DNA of 64,000 bases. Source: an uncultured Polaribacter sp. Lineage in GTDB: Bacteria > Bacteroidota > Bacteroidia > Flavobacteriales > Flavobacteriaceae. Both the position numbers and the translations under genes were made by a program. Positions 6,966-14,476 of the stretch are shown here, one piece after another. The stretch is taken from the NCBI RefSeq assembly GCF_947495205.1, contig NZ_CANLXV010000005.1, positions 202,149 through 266,148 on the forward strand. Reading direction: 5' to 3'. The notes beneath the pieces are model-generated. The model saw nothing but the letters and a program-made list of their open reading frames with translations, was not told where the DNA came from and did not search any database. Numbering within the stretch: position 1 is the first letter of the stretch; each line of letters starts with the position of its first letter.

Positions 6966-8447
6966 TTAAAGGCCCGCAATTTTATCTTCTTCTAAAATAG
7001 TATTGGTTTCTGCAATTACTTTGTCTAAAACAATTTTCAATTCGTTTTTACTCATTTCTAAATGTGTGTGAACCTCATCTCCAGCAATTAAATTTAATAA
7101 AGCTTTGTCTTGTGCTCTTCCTCTTTTCATGGCTTCATTATATCCAATATGCTCATTGAACGTTACTAAAGAATATTTAGACAAATATTGTTTAGGAAAT
7201 GTTTGCTCTAAATCCATTTCTATCTTACGTTTTTCTTTAAACAGCGGATTTGCAACATGATCTCTCATTTCAAAAAAGTTGTCTATTGCTAAATCTGCAA
7301 TGGCATCTGTATCTTTTTTACGTTTTTTCTGATAAGTTTTAAAAACGGCTTCCCAATCTAAAACTTTTTTGCTTTCTTCAAAATGATTTAGCACTTCATC
7401 TAACACAAAAACATCTTCAAAAGAAGCATTCATTCCTTGGCCGTAAAATGGCACAATGGCATGAGAAGAATCTCCCATTAACAGTGTTTTATTTTGATAG
7501 GACCAAGGACTGCATTTTATGGTTCCTAAAGGGCCCGTTGGATTGTTTGTAAACTCTTCTAAGATATTAGGAATTAATGCCAAAGCATCTGGAAATTCTT
7601 TTTGGAAAAACGCTGTAATTTTTTCTTCTGAAGTTAAATTTTCGAAATTAAATTCGCCTTCATTATAACTTAAAAATAAGGTTACTGTAAAACTACCATC
7701 CATATTTGGTAGTGCAATTAACATAAAATCGCCACGTGGCCAAATGTGTAAATGTGCTTTACTTATTTGATGATTACCCGTTTTATCCGCAGGAATTTCT
7801 AATTCTTTGTAACCGTGATTTAAGTAGTTTTGAGAATAACTAAATAAAAATTTTCGTTCAGAAATATAACTTTTTCTTAAAGAGGAACCAGCGCCATCTG
7901 CTCCAAAAATAACGTTTGCGTTTACGGAAAACTCTTCTTTTGTATTGTAATCTTTAAAATAAGCTATTGTGTTTTCTATAGCTACATTTGTACACTTTTT
8001 ATTAAAATGAATAGTTACATTTTCGTGCTTTTCTGCTTCATCTAATAAAATAGCATTTAAATCTCCTCTAGAAATGGAATTGATGTATTCATTTGCTCTA
8101 CCAGAATAGTTAGATGTAAATGTATTTCCTTGTCTGTCGTGCATTAATCGTCCGAACATTGGGATACAGATTTCGCGCGCTTTTTCTTCCATACCGCACA
8201 AACGTAAAGCTTTTAAACCTCTATCTGATAATGCTAAATTGATAGATCTTCCTGCAGAAATATCTACTTTTCTTAAATCTGGTCTGCTTTCATAAACGGC
8301 AACTTTGTAACCTCTCTGGGCGAGTCTTAAAGCTAGTAAGCTTCCACATAAACCTGCGCCGATGATTAAAATCTCGTCCCACCCCTTTACTAAGAGAAGG
8401 GCTTTATCACTCTTATAATTAACACTTAAATTATCTTTGTTCACCAT
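6966..8447 (-). CDS. kmo: Kynurenine 3-monooxygenase
   Basis: A class A flavoprotein that hydroxylates L-kynurenine to 3-hydroxykynurenine with NADPH and O2. The FAD motif GAGLCGSLLALRLAQRG starts at residue 30; GRSINLALSDRG is near 68, FGADGAGSS near 182, and the second FAD motif GDSSHAIVPFYGQGMN near 325. The C-terminal part is helical, as in the eukaryotic-type enzyme. The N-terminus is about 25 residues longer than needed before the Rossmann fold. Residues 14-26 (DKALLLVKGWDEI) are encoded by a dispersed palindromic repeat, so this extension was probably acquired. The long start at 8447 is used because no better in-frame ATG precedes the fold. Confidence 0.93.
   Translation of the reverse strand: MVNKDNLSVNYKSDKALLLVKGWDEILIIGAGLCGSLLALRLAQRGYKVAVYESRPDLRKVDISAGRSINLALSDRGLKALRLCGMEEKAREICIPMFGRLMHDRQGNTFTSNYSGRANEYINSISRGDLNAILLDEAEKHENVTIHFNKKCTNVAIENTIAYFKDYNTKEEFSVNANVIFGADGAGSSLRKSYISERKFLFSYSQNYLNHGYKELEIPADKTGNHQISKAHLHIWPRGDFMLIALPNMDGSFTVTLFLSYNEGEFNFENLTSEEKITAFFQKEFPDALALIPNILEEFTNNPTGPLGTIKCSPWSYQNKTLLMGDSSHAIVPFYGQGMNASFEDVFVLDEVLNHFEESKKVLDWEAVFKTYQKKRKKDTDAIADLAIDNFFEMRDHVANPLFKEKRKIEMDLEQTFPKQYLSKYSLVTFNEHIGYNEAMKRGRAQDKALLNLIAGDEVHTHLEMSKNELKIVLDKVIAETNTILEEDKIAGL
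8371..8408 (-). repeat. Palindromic repeat inside the 5' end of kmo
   Basis: On the minus strand the sequence reads CCCTTCTCTTAGTAAAGGGG, then TGGGACGAGAT. It aligns with the two intergenic copies at 8467-8513 and 9024-9070 (CCTTTTCTTTGGAAAGG then ATTAAGGATAGGA), with 14 of 18 bases shared over the stem. Here it is read in frame as residues 14-26 of Kmo. The homology is judged by eye. Confidence 0.45.
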
Positions 8448-8466
8448 AAAATTTATTTAAATATTA

Positions 8467-8513
8467 TTTTCGGTATGAGTTTCCTTTTCTTTGGAAAGGA
8501 TTAAGGATAGGAT
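8467..8513 (+). repeat. Palindromic repeat upstream of kmo
   Basis: TTTTCGGTATGAGTTTCC, TTTTCTTTGGAAAGG and ATTAAGGATAGGA match the copy at 9024-9070 almost base for base. CCTTT/AAAGG makes a short hairpin. It lies in the gap between a possible small gene and kmo, with no other function visible. Confidence 0.55.
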
Positions 8514-8517
8514 TTTG

Positions 8518-8631
8518 TTAAATTGTTCCATTATAAATTTTTATTACTAGATTAATTATAATCACAATCAACAACAACATACCAGGATATGATATATAAT
8601 CCCAAAACCCTTTTTCCTTTTTGTTTTTCAT
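8518..8631 (-). CDS. Possible 37 aa single-helix membrane protein
   Basis: An ATG frame begins 15 bases after the stop of the upstream 113 aa gene and reads MKNKKEKGFWDYISYPGM, followed by a continuous hydrophobic helix (LLLIVIIINLVIKIY). The basic N-terminus and single helix are what a real small membrane protein would show, and its place between two same-strand genes allows cotranscription. There is no homology evidence, so it could be chance in AT-rich DNA. Confidence 0.4.
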   Translation of the reverse strand: MKNKKEKGFWDYISYPGMLLLIVIIINLVIKIYNGTI

Positions 8632-8646
8632 AAAGTATTATTTGCT

Positions 8647-8988
8647 CTAATTTAATTTATGCTTTAAATATTGATAATCTTCATATTCCAATTGAAAATC
8701 TGATACTGAAATTTCTTGTATTTTATCATCTTCATTCTGAAAACTTAACAAATCACTTTTTGTATTAATTTTTATTTTAGAAAAATCTTTATATCTAAAA
8801 TTTACTGTTATGTTATCTTTAATGCAAAACAATATTCTTTTGTCTGTAATGATCAAATAATCGTTTTCGTTTTTCATAAATAAACTTAAAATACCAAACA
8901 ATTGATATTTCCAAAAACCAATATCTCGTTTTGTTTTTATCTTAGCAATTATTTCTTCTCCTTTAATATACTTGTAAAAAATACTCAT
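8647..8988 (-). CDS. PH-like (bPH/GRAM) domain protein, 113 aa
   Basis: A small protein with no signal peptide. Residues 1-18 (YKYIKGEEIIAKIKTKRDIG) and the strand YLIITDKRILFCIKD near residue 45 resemble bacterial pleckstrin-homology domains, in which an ITDKRI-like strand is typical. Such domains are usually membrane-associated and bind lipid or protein partners. It lies between kynU and kmo on the same strand but has no evident role in tryptophan catabolism. The domain call rests on the ITDKRILF pattern and overall length. Confidence 0.72.
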   Translation of the reverse strand: MSIFYKYIKGEEIIAKIKTKRDIGFWKYQLFGILSLFMKNENDYLIITDKRILFCIKDNITVNFRYKDFSKIKINTKSDLLSFQNEDDKIQEISVSDFQLEYEDYQYLKHKLN

Positions 8989-9019
8989 TTATTAAAAAAC
9001 TTTTTAAGAATTTATTTGT

Positions 9020-10309
9020 TTAATTTTCGGTATTTGTTTCCTTTCCTTTAGAAAGAATTAAGGATAGAAATTTAACCATTCTATATACATCTTCAAAAGA
9101 ATTATACATTGGTGTTGGTGCACAACGTATTACATCTGGCTCTCTCCAATCTGTAATTATATGATGTTCTGTTAGTTTTTTATGTAAACTTTTATTTGCA
9201 TTTTTAACCCGAATAGATAATTGACAACCTCTTTCTTTTGAGTTTTTTGGTGTAATGATTTTTATATCTTCTGAACCAATTGCATTGATTAAAAACTCAA
9301 AATAACCTGTTAATTTTTCTGATTTTTCTCGCAAAGTGTCCATTCCAACCTCATCAAATAAATCTAAAGATGCTTTTATGGCTGCCATAGATAATATTGG
9401 TGGATTGCTTAATTGCCAGCCTTCTGCGCCTTCCATAACATCAAAAGGTTGTCTCATATTAAAACGCGTTGTTTTGTTATGATTCCACCAACCTGCAAAA
9501 CGCGGAATTTCTTTATTTTTTGAATGTTTTTCATGCACAAAAACTCCAGATAAACTTCCTGGTCCAGCATTTAAATATTTATAGGTACACCAAGCTGCAA
9601 AATCTACTCCAGAGTCGTGTAAATTAGGTTGAATGTTTCCTGCTCCATGAGCCAAATCAATACCAACAACACAATTTTTAGCATGCCCAATTTCTGCTAT
9701 TTTTTTTAAATCTAAAAACTGACCTGTATAATAATTTACGCCACCAATTAACAATAACGCAATTTCTTCTCCTTGTTCTGAAACTATTGTTTGTAAATCT
9801 TCAATTCTTAATAATTCCTCTCCTTTTCTTGGTTTCCATTCTATAACATCGTCCTCAGAAAAACCATGAAATTTTAATTGAGATTGTACAGCATATCTAT
9901 CAGAAGGAAAAGCATCACTCTCAATTACAATTTTATATTTTGTTTTTGTAGGCCTGTAAAAACTAACCATTAACAAATGTAAATTTGTGGTAAGTGTATT
10001 CATAACCACAACTTCTATAGGTTTTGCACCTACAATTTTGGCCATTTTTCCTGTTAAATATTCATGATAATTCAACCACGGATTTTTTGCCTCAAAATGA
10101 CCTTCTACTCCTAAATTTGCCCAATCTTCTAGTTCTTGATTGATATATTCTTTGGTAGATTTAGGTTGTAATCCTAATGAATTTCCCGTAAAATACAACC
10201 AATCTTTGCCTTCTTTATCTTTAGGAATATGAAATTTTTCTCTTAGATAAGCAAGCTTGTCTTCTTTATCTAATTTTTGTGCAAACGCTAAATTATTTTG
10301 ATACTTCAT
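9020..10309 (-). CDS. kynU: Kynureninase
   Basis: A PLP enzyme of the aminotransferase class V fold that splits kynurenine or 3-hydroxykynurenine into anthranilate or 3-hydroxyanthranilate plus alanine. Landmarks are YFTGNSLGLQP near residue 39, GVDLAHGAGN near 217 (the Asp that contacts PLP), CTYKYLNAGPGS near 240 with the PLP lysine, and RFAGWWNH further on. At 429 aa the length is normal. The last 16 residues (LSLILSKGKETNTEN) are encoded by a dispersed palindromic repeat that also occurs at 8467-8513. It is first in the kynurenine run; tryptophan 2,3-dioxygenase and kynurenine formamidase genes are not nearby. Confidence 0.94.
   Translation of the reverse strand: MKYQNNLAFAQKLDKEDKLAYLREKFHIPKDKEGKDWLYFTGNSLGLQPKSTKEYINQELEDWANLGVEGHFEAKNPWLNYHEYLTGKMAKIVGAKPIEVVVMNTLTTNLHLLMVSFYRPTKTKYKIVIESDAFPSDRYAVQSQLKFHGFSEDDVIEWKPRKGEELLRIEDLQTIVSEQGEEIALLLIGGVNYYTGQFLDLKKIAEIGHAKNCVVGIDLAHGAGNIQPNLHDSGVDFAAWCTYKYLNAGPGSLSGVFVHEKHSKNKEIPRFAGWWNHNKTTRFNMRQPFDVMEGAEGWQLSNPPILSMAAIKASLDLFDEVGMDTLREKSEKLTGYFEFLINAIGSEDIKIITPKNSKERGCQLSIRVKNANKSLHKKLTEHHIITDWREPDVIRCAPTPMYNSFEDVYRMVKFLSLILSKGKETNTEN
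9024..9070 (+). repeat. Palindromic repeat overlapping the 3' end of kynU
   Basis: TTTTCGGTATTTGTTTCC, TTTCCTTTAGAAAG and AATTAAGGATAGAA match the intergenic copy at 8467-8513 in order and length. The complement supplies codons 414-429 and runs up to the kynU stop, so the present C-terminus is built from repeat sequence. Confidence 0.55.
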
Positions 10310-10400
10310 TCTAAAAAATGCTTGTTATCAAATATAAAACAATCTGAATTTAGAATTAAATAAATTACTACCTTTATTTTTTATCAATTTAGAATATAAA

Positions 10401-11585
10401 ATGACAAAATTTCTGAAAACTTTTGCCTTAGTTTTATTATTAATAAGCACTGCCTGTAATAATAAAAATAAACTTAGTGAACAACTAGAAAGCATACATA
10501 GTGCGATTAAAAACGAATTTGCACCAGACAAACGTGTGGCTATTTATGATATTAATTTTAAAACTAAAAACAGTAAAATTGTTGCTTATGGAATTACAGA
10601 TTCTAAAGAAGGATATCAAAAACTTTTAGATAGTTTAAAGTCTTTAGATGTAGATTTTATAGATAAAATTCGTGTTTTACCAGATGAAATTATTGGAGAT
10701 AAAATGTATGCTGTGGCTAGAAATTCTGTAATAAACATTCGCTCTAAACCCAAACATTCTGCAGAATTAGGCACACAAGGTTTGTTAGGCATGTCTTTAA
10801 GAGTTTTAGATAAAGAAGGTGATTTTTATAGAATTCAAACTCCAGATAATTATATTTCTTGGGTAGATAAAGGTGGAATTACCAAAATGAACAAAAAAGA
10901 ATTTGATGCTTGGAAAAACTCTAAAAAAGTGATTTTTACTAAAAATTTTGGATTTGTATATGCTGATAAAAATGAAGAATCTAACATTATTTCTGATATT
11001 TCTTTAGGTGGTCTTTTACAATATCTCTCTGAAGATACTTCTTTTTATGCAGTAAAATATCCTGATAATAGAACTGGTTTTGTCAAAAAAAGTGAAGGAT
11101 TATTATATGATAATTGGTTAAACAATTTAGCATACAACAAAAATAATATTGAAAAAACTGCTAAAGCTATGCAAGGTTTTCCTTATTTGTGGGGAGGCAC
11201 TTCTGCTAAAGGAATGGATTGTAGTGGTTTTACAAAAATGGTGTATTTAATGAATGGTTTTGTAATTCCTAGAGATGCTTCTCAGCAAATAAATGCAGGA
11301 AAAAAAGTAGATTTAAAGCTAGGTTTTTCTGATTTACAAAAAGGAGATTTATTATTTTTTGGTAAAAAAGCAACTTCAGAAAAAAAACAACGTGTTACCC
11401 ATGTTGGTATTTGGTTAGGAAACGGCAAACAAGAATTTATACATGCTTCTGGAAATGTGCATATTTCTTCTATGGACAAAACACAACCAAATTATGATGA
11501 ATTTAATAAAAACAGATATTTAGGAAGCAAACGTTATTTGGATGTAAAAGATAAAATGATTTTAGATTTGAAAGAAAAAAATTAA
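10401..11585 (+). CDS. Lipoprotein NlpC/P60 peptidase with SH3 domains
   Basis: A periplasmic cell-wall endopeptidase of family C40 that should cut peptide stems of peptidoglycan. The N-terminus is a lipoprotein signal (lipobox ISTAC, Cys at about residue 19). Two SH3-like domains follow: residues ~108-165 starting VARNSVINIRSKP and ~175-235. The catalytic domain (~250-385) has the Cys in GMDCSGFT near 275 and the His in THVGIWLG near 332, with a third polar residue in FIHASGNVH near 350. It is divergent from kynU and ends at a strong bidirectional terminator. Confidence 0.92.
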   Translation: MTKFLKTFALVLLLISTACNNKNKLSEQLESIHSAIKNEFAPDKRVAIYDINFKTKNSKIVAYGITDSKEGYQKLLDSLKSLDVDFIDKIRVLPDEIIGDKMYAVARNSVINIRSKPKHSAELGTQGLLGMSLRVLDKEGDFYRIQTPDNYISWVDKGGITKMNKKEFDAWKNSKKVIFTKNFGFVYADKNEESNIISDISLGGLLQYLSEDTSFYAVKYPDNRTGFVKKSEGLLYDNWLNNLAYNKNNIEKTAKAMQGFPYLWGGTSAKGMDCSGFTKMVYLMNGFVIPRDASQQINAGKKVDLKLGFSDLQKGDLLFFGKKATSEKKQRVTHVGIWLGNGKQEFIHASGNVHISSMDKTQPNYDEFNKNRYLGSKRYLDVKDKMILDLKEKN

Positions 11586-11639
11586 GTTTTAGATTATTGC
11601 TATTTTTTTCTAGCAAAGACGTAAATGTTTTAAATGAAA

Positions 11640-11672
11640 AGTCCTCACAGGTTTCAAAAACCTGTGAGGACT
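11640..11672. terminator. Bidirectional terminator palindrome
   Basis: AGTCCTCACAGGTTT and AAACCTGTGAGGACT form a perfect 15-pair stem around a three-base loop. It is GC-rich compared with its surroundings and lies between two convergent genes (NlpC peptidase and a lipoprotein), so it can end transcription from either side. The palindrome is also reminiscent of REP-like dispersed elements. Confidence 0.8.
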
Positions 11673-11695
11673 AGATTTTAATATAAAACTAAACG

Positions 11696-12103
11696 TTATT
11701 TTTGATAAGAATACACAATAGTTTCTGACTCTTGTTGAAAGCTAAAAGTTAATAAGTTATCTGAAGTTAATGTAAAAACTTGTGTGTCTCCAGCTACTGA
11801 AAAATTAAAAGTACTATTTAAATTATCCCTCCAAGTACCAGAACTCGTTTGAATAGCACAATTATTATCTTCAAAATGATTTGTAATTGTAAAGGTTTTG
11901 TTTGTACGTACTTCTATTTTATCTTTAGATTTACAATCATTAATAAAATTTTGTCCCATTGCTGTTATGGAAATTAGTTTCCATTCGCCAATTACTGGAC
12001 TTGTTACTACTACTGGTGGCACAACTTCTATGGGGTCTTCCATACTATTAGTACAACTAAAAGAAACTACTAAAAGGACTACTAATATTAATGTTTTTTT
12101 CAT
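11696..12103 (-). CDS. Lipocalin-like lipoprotein
   Basis: A 135 aa lipoprotein with signal MKKTLILVVLLVVSFSC and Cys at residue 17. A short Pro-rich linker follows, then a small beta-barrel module starting VIGEWKLISITAMG and including F-T-I-T-N, GTWRDN and VFTLTSDNLLTF. This G-x-W...GTW strand pattern is that of the lipocalin-like domains common in Bacteroidetes lipoproteins. The ligand is unknown. It uses the bidirectional terminator after its stop, and is separated by about 80 bases from the lipoprotein pair upstream on the same strand. Confidence 0.82.
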   Translation of the reverse strand: MKKTLILVVLLVVSFSCTNSMEDPIEVVPPVVVTSPVIGEWKLISITAMGQNFINDCKSKDKIEVRTNKTFTITNHFEDNNCAIQTSSGTWRDNLNSTFNFSVAGDTQVFTLTSDNLLTFSFQQESETIVYSYQK

Positions 12104-12182
12104 AATTTTTATATTTTAATTTATTCTAAGAGTTATATTTTCTTTGATGTGATTGAAAGAGAATCTATTTTTTTTATTAACT

Positions 12183-12644
12183 TTATTCAGCTACTGTTGA
12201 TGCTGTGATTTCTTCATCAGTTATAGAAATAATAATATCTCCTTCATCTCCAATGAAATTACTTTTATCAATAACTAACAAACTAAATAATTCACTAGAT
12301 TGAAATCTACCCACCATTTCTGTTCTATTATCAGACAATTTCAAGGTAAAATAACACCTATCTGAAGGTATATTTATAATTTTTGCTAGATTTGGTTTCC
12401 ACCTTTTTTCATCAACAAAAAATGGTGGAGAATTGTTTATACCTGCTTTAATACCCTTAACTGTTGTAGAATCTGTGGGTATAAATACACCATTAAATTT
12501 ACCTGCAATTATAATTTTAGCGTTTAATTCTTTATTTGTAGCATTACTAAAACTAAATTGAAACCCTTCAAATTCTTTTTCTCCTCCAGGGTCTTCACAA
12601 GAAAAAAAAGATATAATTAAAAAAAATATTAATACATTTTTCAT
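12183..12644 (-). CDS. Small lipoprotein, partner of the upstream lipoprotein
   Basis: A 153 aa lipoprotein starting MKNVLIFFLIISFFSC with Cys at residue 16. I use the ATG at 12644; a longer frame would extend back into the preceding gene and place MPALYLKTLTLILIK before a clear signal peptide. Its ATG is one base after the upstream stop, which argues for translational coupling. The body (EGFQFSFSNATNKELNAKI and so on) has no recognised domain. A second copy of its first ~40 codons is fused to serA at 15286, so this pair of genes has been duplicated as a unit. Confidence 0.78.
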   Translation of the reverse strand: MKNVLIFFLIISFFSCEDPGGEKEFEGFQFSFSNATNKELNAKIIIAGKFNGVFIPTDSTTVKGIKAGINNSPPFFVDEKRWKPNLAKIINIPSDRCYFTLKLSDNRTEMVGRFQSSELFSLLVIDKSNFIGDEGDIIISITDEEITASTVAE

Positions 12645-12645
12645 T

Positions 12646-14013
12646 TTAATAAGGATTAAAGTTAGCGTCTTTAGATATAAAGCAGGCATTAATTATAATT
12701 GTTGTAGTATTTACTACTGGGCAATCCAAATCCACAACAATATCAATTAATGGGTTAACATTTTCTACTAGATCATTATTGTTGCTATTAGAATCATTTA
12801 TACCGGTTTCAAGATCGAGATAAGAAAATTCTTGGTTAGAACAATTGGAATAGTCATAAGTTGTTTGAGTGTTATATCTTTTAGCTGCTATTGGCCCTCT
12901 TATATAGACAGCTAAATTATTATTTTGTTCTAATATTTTATTTTTTACCTCAAGCTCTGTGAAATTTAAATTTTTTATTGATTCTATTAAAAATCTTTTG
13001 GCAACTATATAGCAACTCTGTTTTTCTACTTTATTAAAAGCATAATTTTTCAAATCTGTTTTACTCGGTTTCCTTAAACCAACTATCCAACCAAACAATT
13101 TACGATAAGTAGTATTATCATTCCAAATTTCTCTCCCTATAAAATTATTATGTAAATCCATCTGCCTAGAATCAACTGCGTTAGTATTAGAACAAAGCCC
13201 TATTTCTCTTGCATCAGTGACTAATTTAGCAAAACTTAACCGACTCATTTTAGATGAAACTGTAAAATAATATTGAGCTAGTAAAGAGTTCCACAAAATG
13301 TGTCTGTAAGCATCTCTTCTAGAATCGCCATTTGGTAAATTTGGATACTGATCAGAAGACCATTCCACTGATCTTGATCCAGCTAAGTGATAAGAAATAG
13401 ATGCTCTTACCCAACCAAACCCGCTAGCACTTGCGGATAAAATTGTACACAAAGCAATAATAGTTTCATTATTAGTTTTAGAAAGTGTACTATGTTTATT
13501 GTCTAAATGGTCATAAATTGTAGGATTATTTGCAATTTCTAATAACACCATATAATCTAAATTCTGAGAATAATATTCATCTATAACCTGATTATTAGGC
13601 TGTATATCTTCATCTGTAAAGTTATCAAAATCAAAAATCACCATGTCCACATTTAGTGAATTTTCATCTTCCAAGCCTACTGAATTATAGTTTTCAATTT
13701 TTTCGTAAGGAAAATTAACCAATACCACTTTAGAAGCCTCTAATATTGCATTTGGGCCAGGTAATTCTTCTTCTATTTGTTGAGTTTTTGCTTGCGTACC
13801 TTTTGCAGTAGTATTTCTTAATTTATTATAAAGTATTTTTAGATATTCTAAGGTGTGTTCTTCTTTTAAGTCTTCTTCTGTAGCAGAAAACCTATGATTT
13901 ACAAGGAAACCTTGATAGTAAATTTCTTTAGAATCACCATAGTTTTTAGTATCTTCTAATAAGTTAGTTGAACTAGATATCTCTATAAACTCATCTTCTT
14001 TTTGGCATCCCAT
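12646..14013 (-). CDS. Surface lipoprotein with DUF6973-like domain; signal peptide out of frame
   Basis: The open frame encodes 455 aa from MGCQKEDEF. Residues 227-295 carry a conserved-looking block: NGDSRRDAYRHILWN (H238) and DSRQMDLHNNFIGRE (281-295), the R-H-x-x-W-N and D-L-H-N-N-x-x-G-R pattern I associate with DUF6973; the activity is unknown. The natural start is ATG 14123. With no 13 bp repeats the leader would read MKNFLLIPFILLFFLMGC, a full lipoprotein signal ending at Cys3 of the present frame. Five copies of the repeat put that ATG out of frame, and it stops after 27 codons at 14042. In this DNA the secreted form is therefore off, unless translation starts internally. Confidence 0.72.
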   Translation of the reverse strand: MGCQKEDEFIEISSSTNLLEDTKNYGDSKEIYYQGFLVNHRFSATEEDLKEEHTLEYLKILYNKLRNTTAKGTQAKTQQIEEELPGPNAILEASKVVLVNFPYEKIENYNSVGLEDENSLNVDMVIFDFDNFTDEDIQPNNQVIDEYYSQNLDYMVLLEIANNPTIYDHLDNKHSTLSKTNNETIIALCTILSASASGFGWVRASISYHLAGSRSVEWSSDQYPNLPNGDSRRDAYRHILWNSLLAQYYFTVSSKMSRLSFAKLVTDAREIGLCSNTNAVDSRQMDLHNNFIGREIWNDNTTYRKLFGWIVGLRKPSKTDLKNYAFNKVEKQSCYIVAKRFLIESIKNLNFTELEVKNKILEQNNNLAVYIRGPIAAKRYNTQTTYDYSNCSNQEFSYLDLETGINDSNSNNNDLVENVNPLIDIVVDLDCPVVNTTTIIINACFISKDANFNPY

Positions 14014-14050
14014 TAAAAAGAAAAGTAGTATAAATGGAATTAATAGAAAG

Positions 14051-14115
14051 TTTTTTCTGTAAGTTTTTTCTGTAAGTTTTTTCTGTAAGTTTTTTCTGTA
14101 AGTTTTTTCTGTAAG
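14051..14115 (-). repeat. Five perfect copies of a 13 bp repeat in signal-peptide codons
   Basis: On the minus strand the unit is CTTACAGAAAAAA, repeated five times without a mismatch directly after ATGAAAAA. Thirteen is not a multiple of three, so each copy gained or lost changes the frame. Copy numbers 0, 3 and 6 join the ATG to the lipoprotein frame; 1, 2, 4 and 5 do not. None of the three frames through the repeat contains a stop. One copy sits at the same place (15718-15730) in the decayed paralogue. Confidence 0.95.
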
Positions 14116-14302
14116 TTTTTCATAAATTATATTTTTTTACAAACATATAAACTTAATTAATGTTAAAAAAGAGGGAAAACACCTGTTTTTTTTTCTAGCA
14201 ATAATTTAACTTCTAATCTAATATAGTAATTTTAATTTTATTTTGTTAGAATATTCTTAAAAAACACTTGTTTAATTCTTAAAAACTATAGCTCATAAAA
14301 AG

Positions 14303-14381
14303 GTTTACCCCAGATAGAGGCTTTGTTTGAGCTCTCACGCTTTTGGGCGTGAAGCGAGTGCCGAAAGCTGGAAATAGGTTC
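14303..14381 (+). repeat. Dispersed 3'-end element, copy A
   Basis: It contains TTTGTTTGAGCTC, a hairpin (TCACGC/GCGTGA), AGCGAGTGCCGAAAGC and TGGAAATAGGTTC, matching the landmarks of copies B, C and D. It lies downstream of and antisense to the minus-strand serA chimera, just past its terminator. From 14124 to 14302 I see only AT-rich sequence. Confidence 0.5.
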
Positions 14382-14416
14382 AAAAAAAACACCTTTCAAT
14401 TAAAAAACTGAAAGGT
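14382..14416 (-). terminator. Terminator of the serA chimera
   Basis: On the minus strand ACCTTTCAGTT pairs with AATTGAAAGGT and is followed by GTTTTTTTT, a standard intrinsic terminator about 60 bases after the stop. It probably belonged to the original serA gene. Confidence 0.78.
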
Positions 14417-14442
14417 ATTTATAATATGTAGTTTTAATGAAC

Positions 14443-14470
14443 AGATTGCTTCGTACCTCGCAATGACTTT
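14443..14470. repeat. Short interspersed palindromic motif
   Basis: AGATTGCTTCGTACCTCGCA then ATGAC has the same design as the AGATTCCTACGGAATGAC motif of the 4146-5047 array: AGATT, imperfect palindrome, AATGAC. It is probably a member of a family of dispersed palindromes. Confidence 0.35.
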
Positions 14471-14476
14471 AAGAAT

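Noticed and set aside
11640..11672. Mobile element end or attachment site
   Set aside because: The palindrome lacks flanking duplications or a partner copy in the window, and sits exactly between convergent genes as a terminator would.
12645..12689. Longer N-terminus (MPALYLKTLTLILIK) for the small lipoprotein
   Set aside because: It would overlap the end of the upstream gene and precede a complete lipoprotein signal at 12644; the paralogue at 15286 starts at the equivalent signal.
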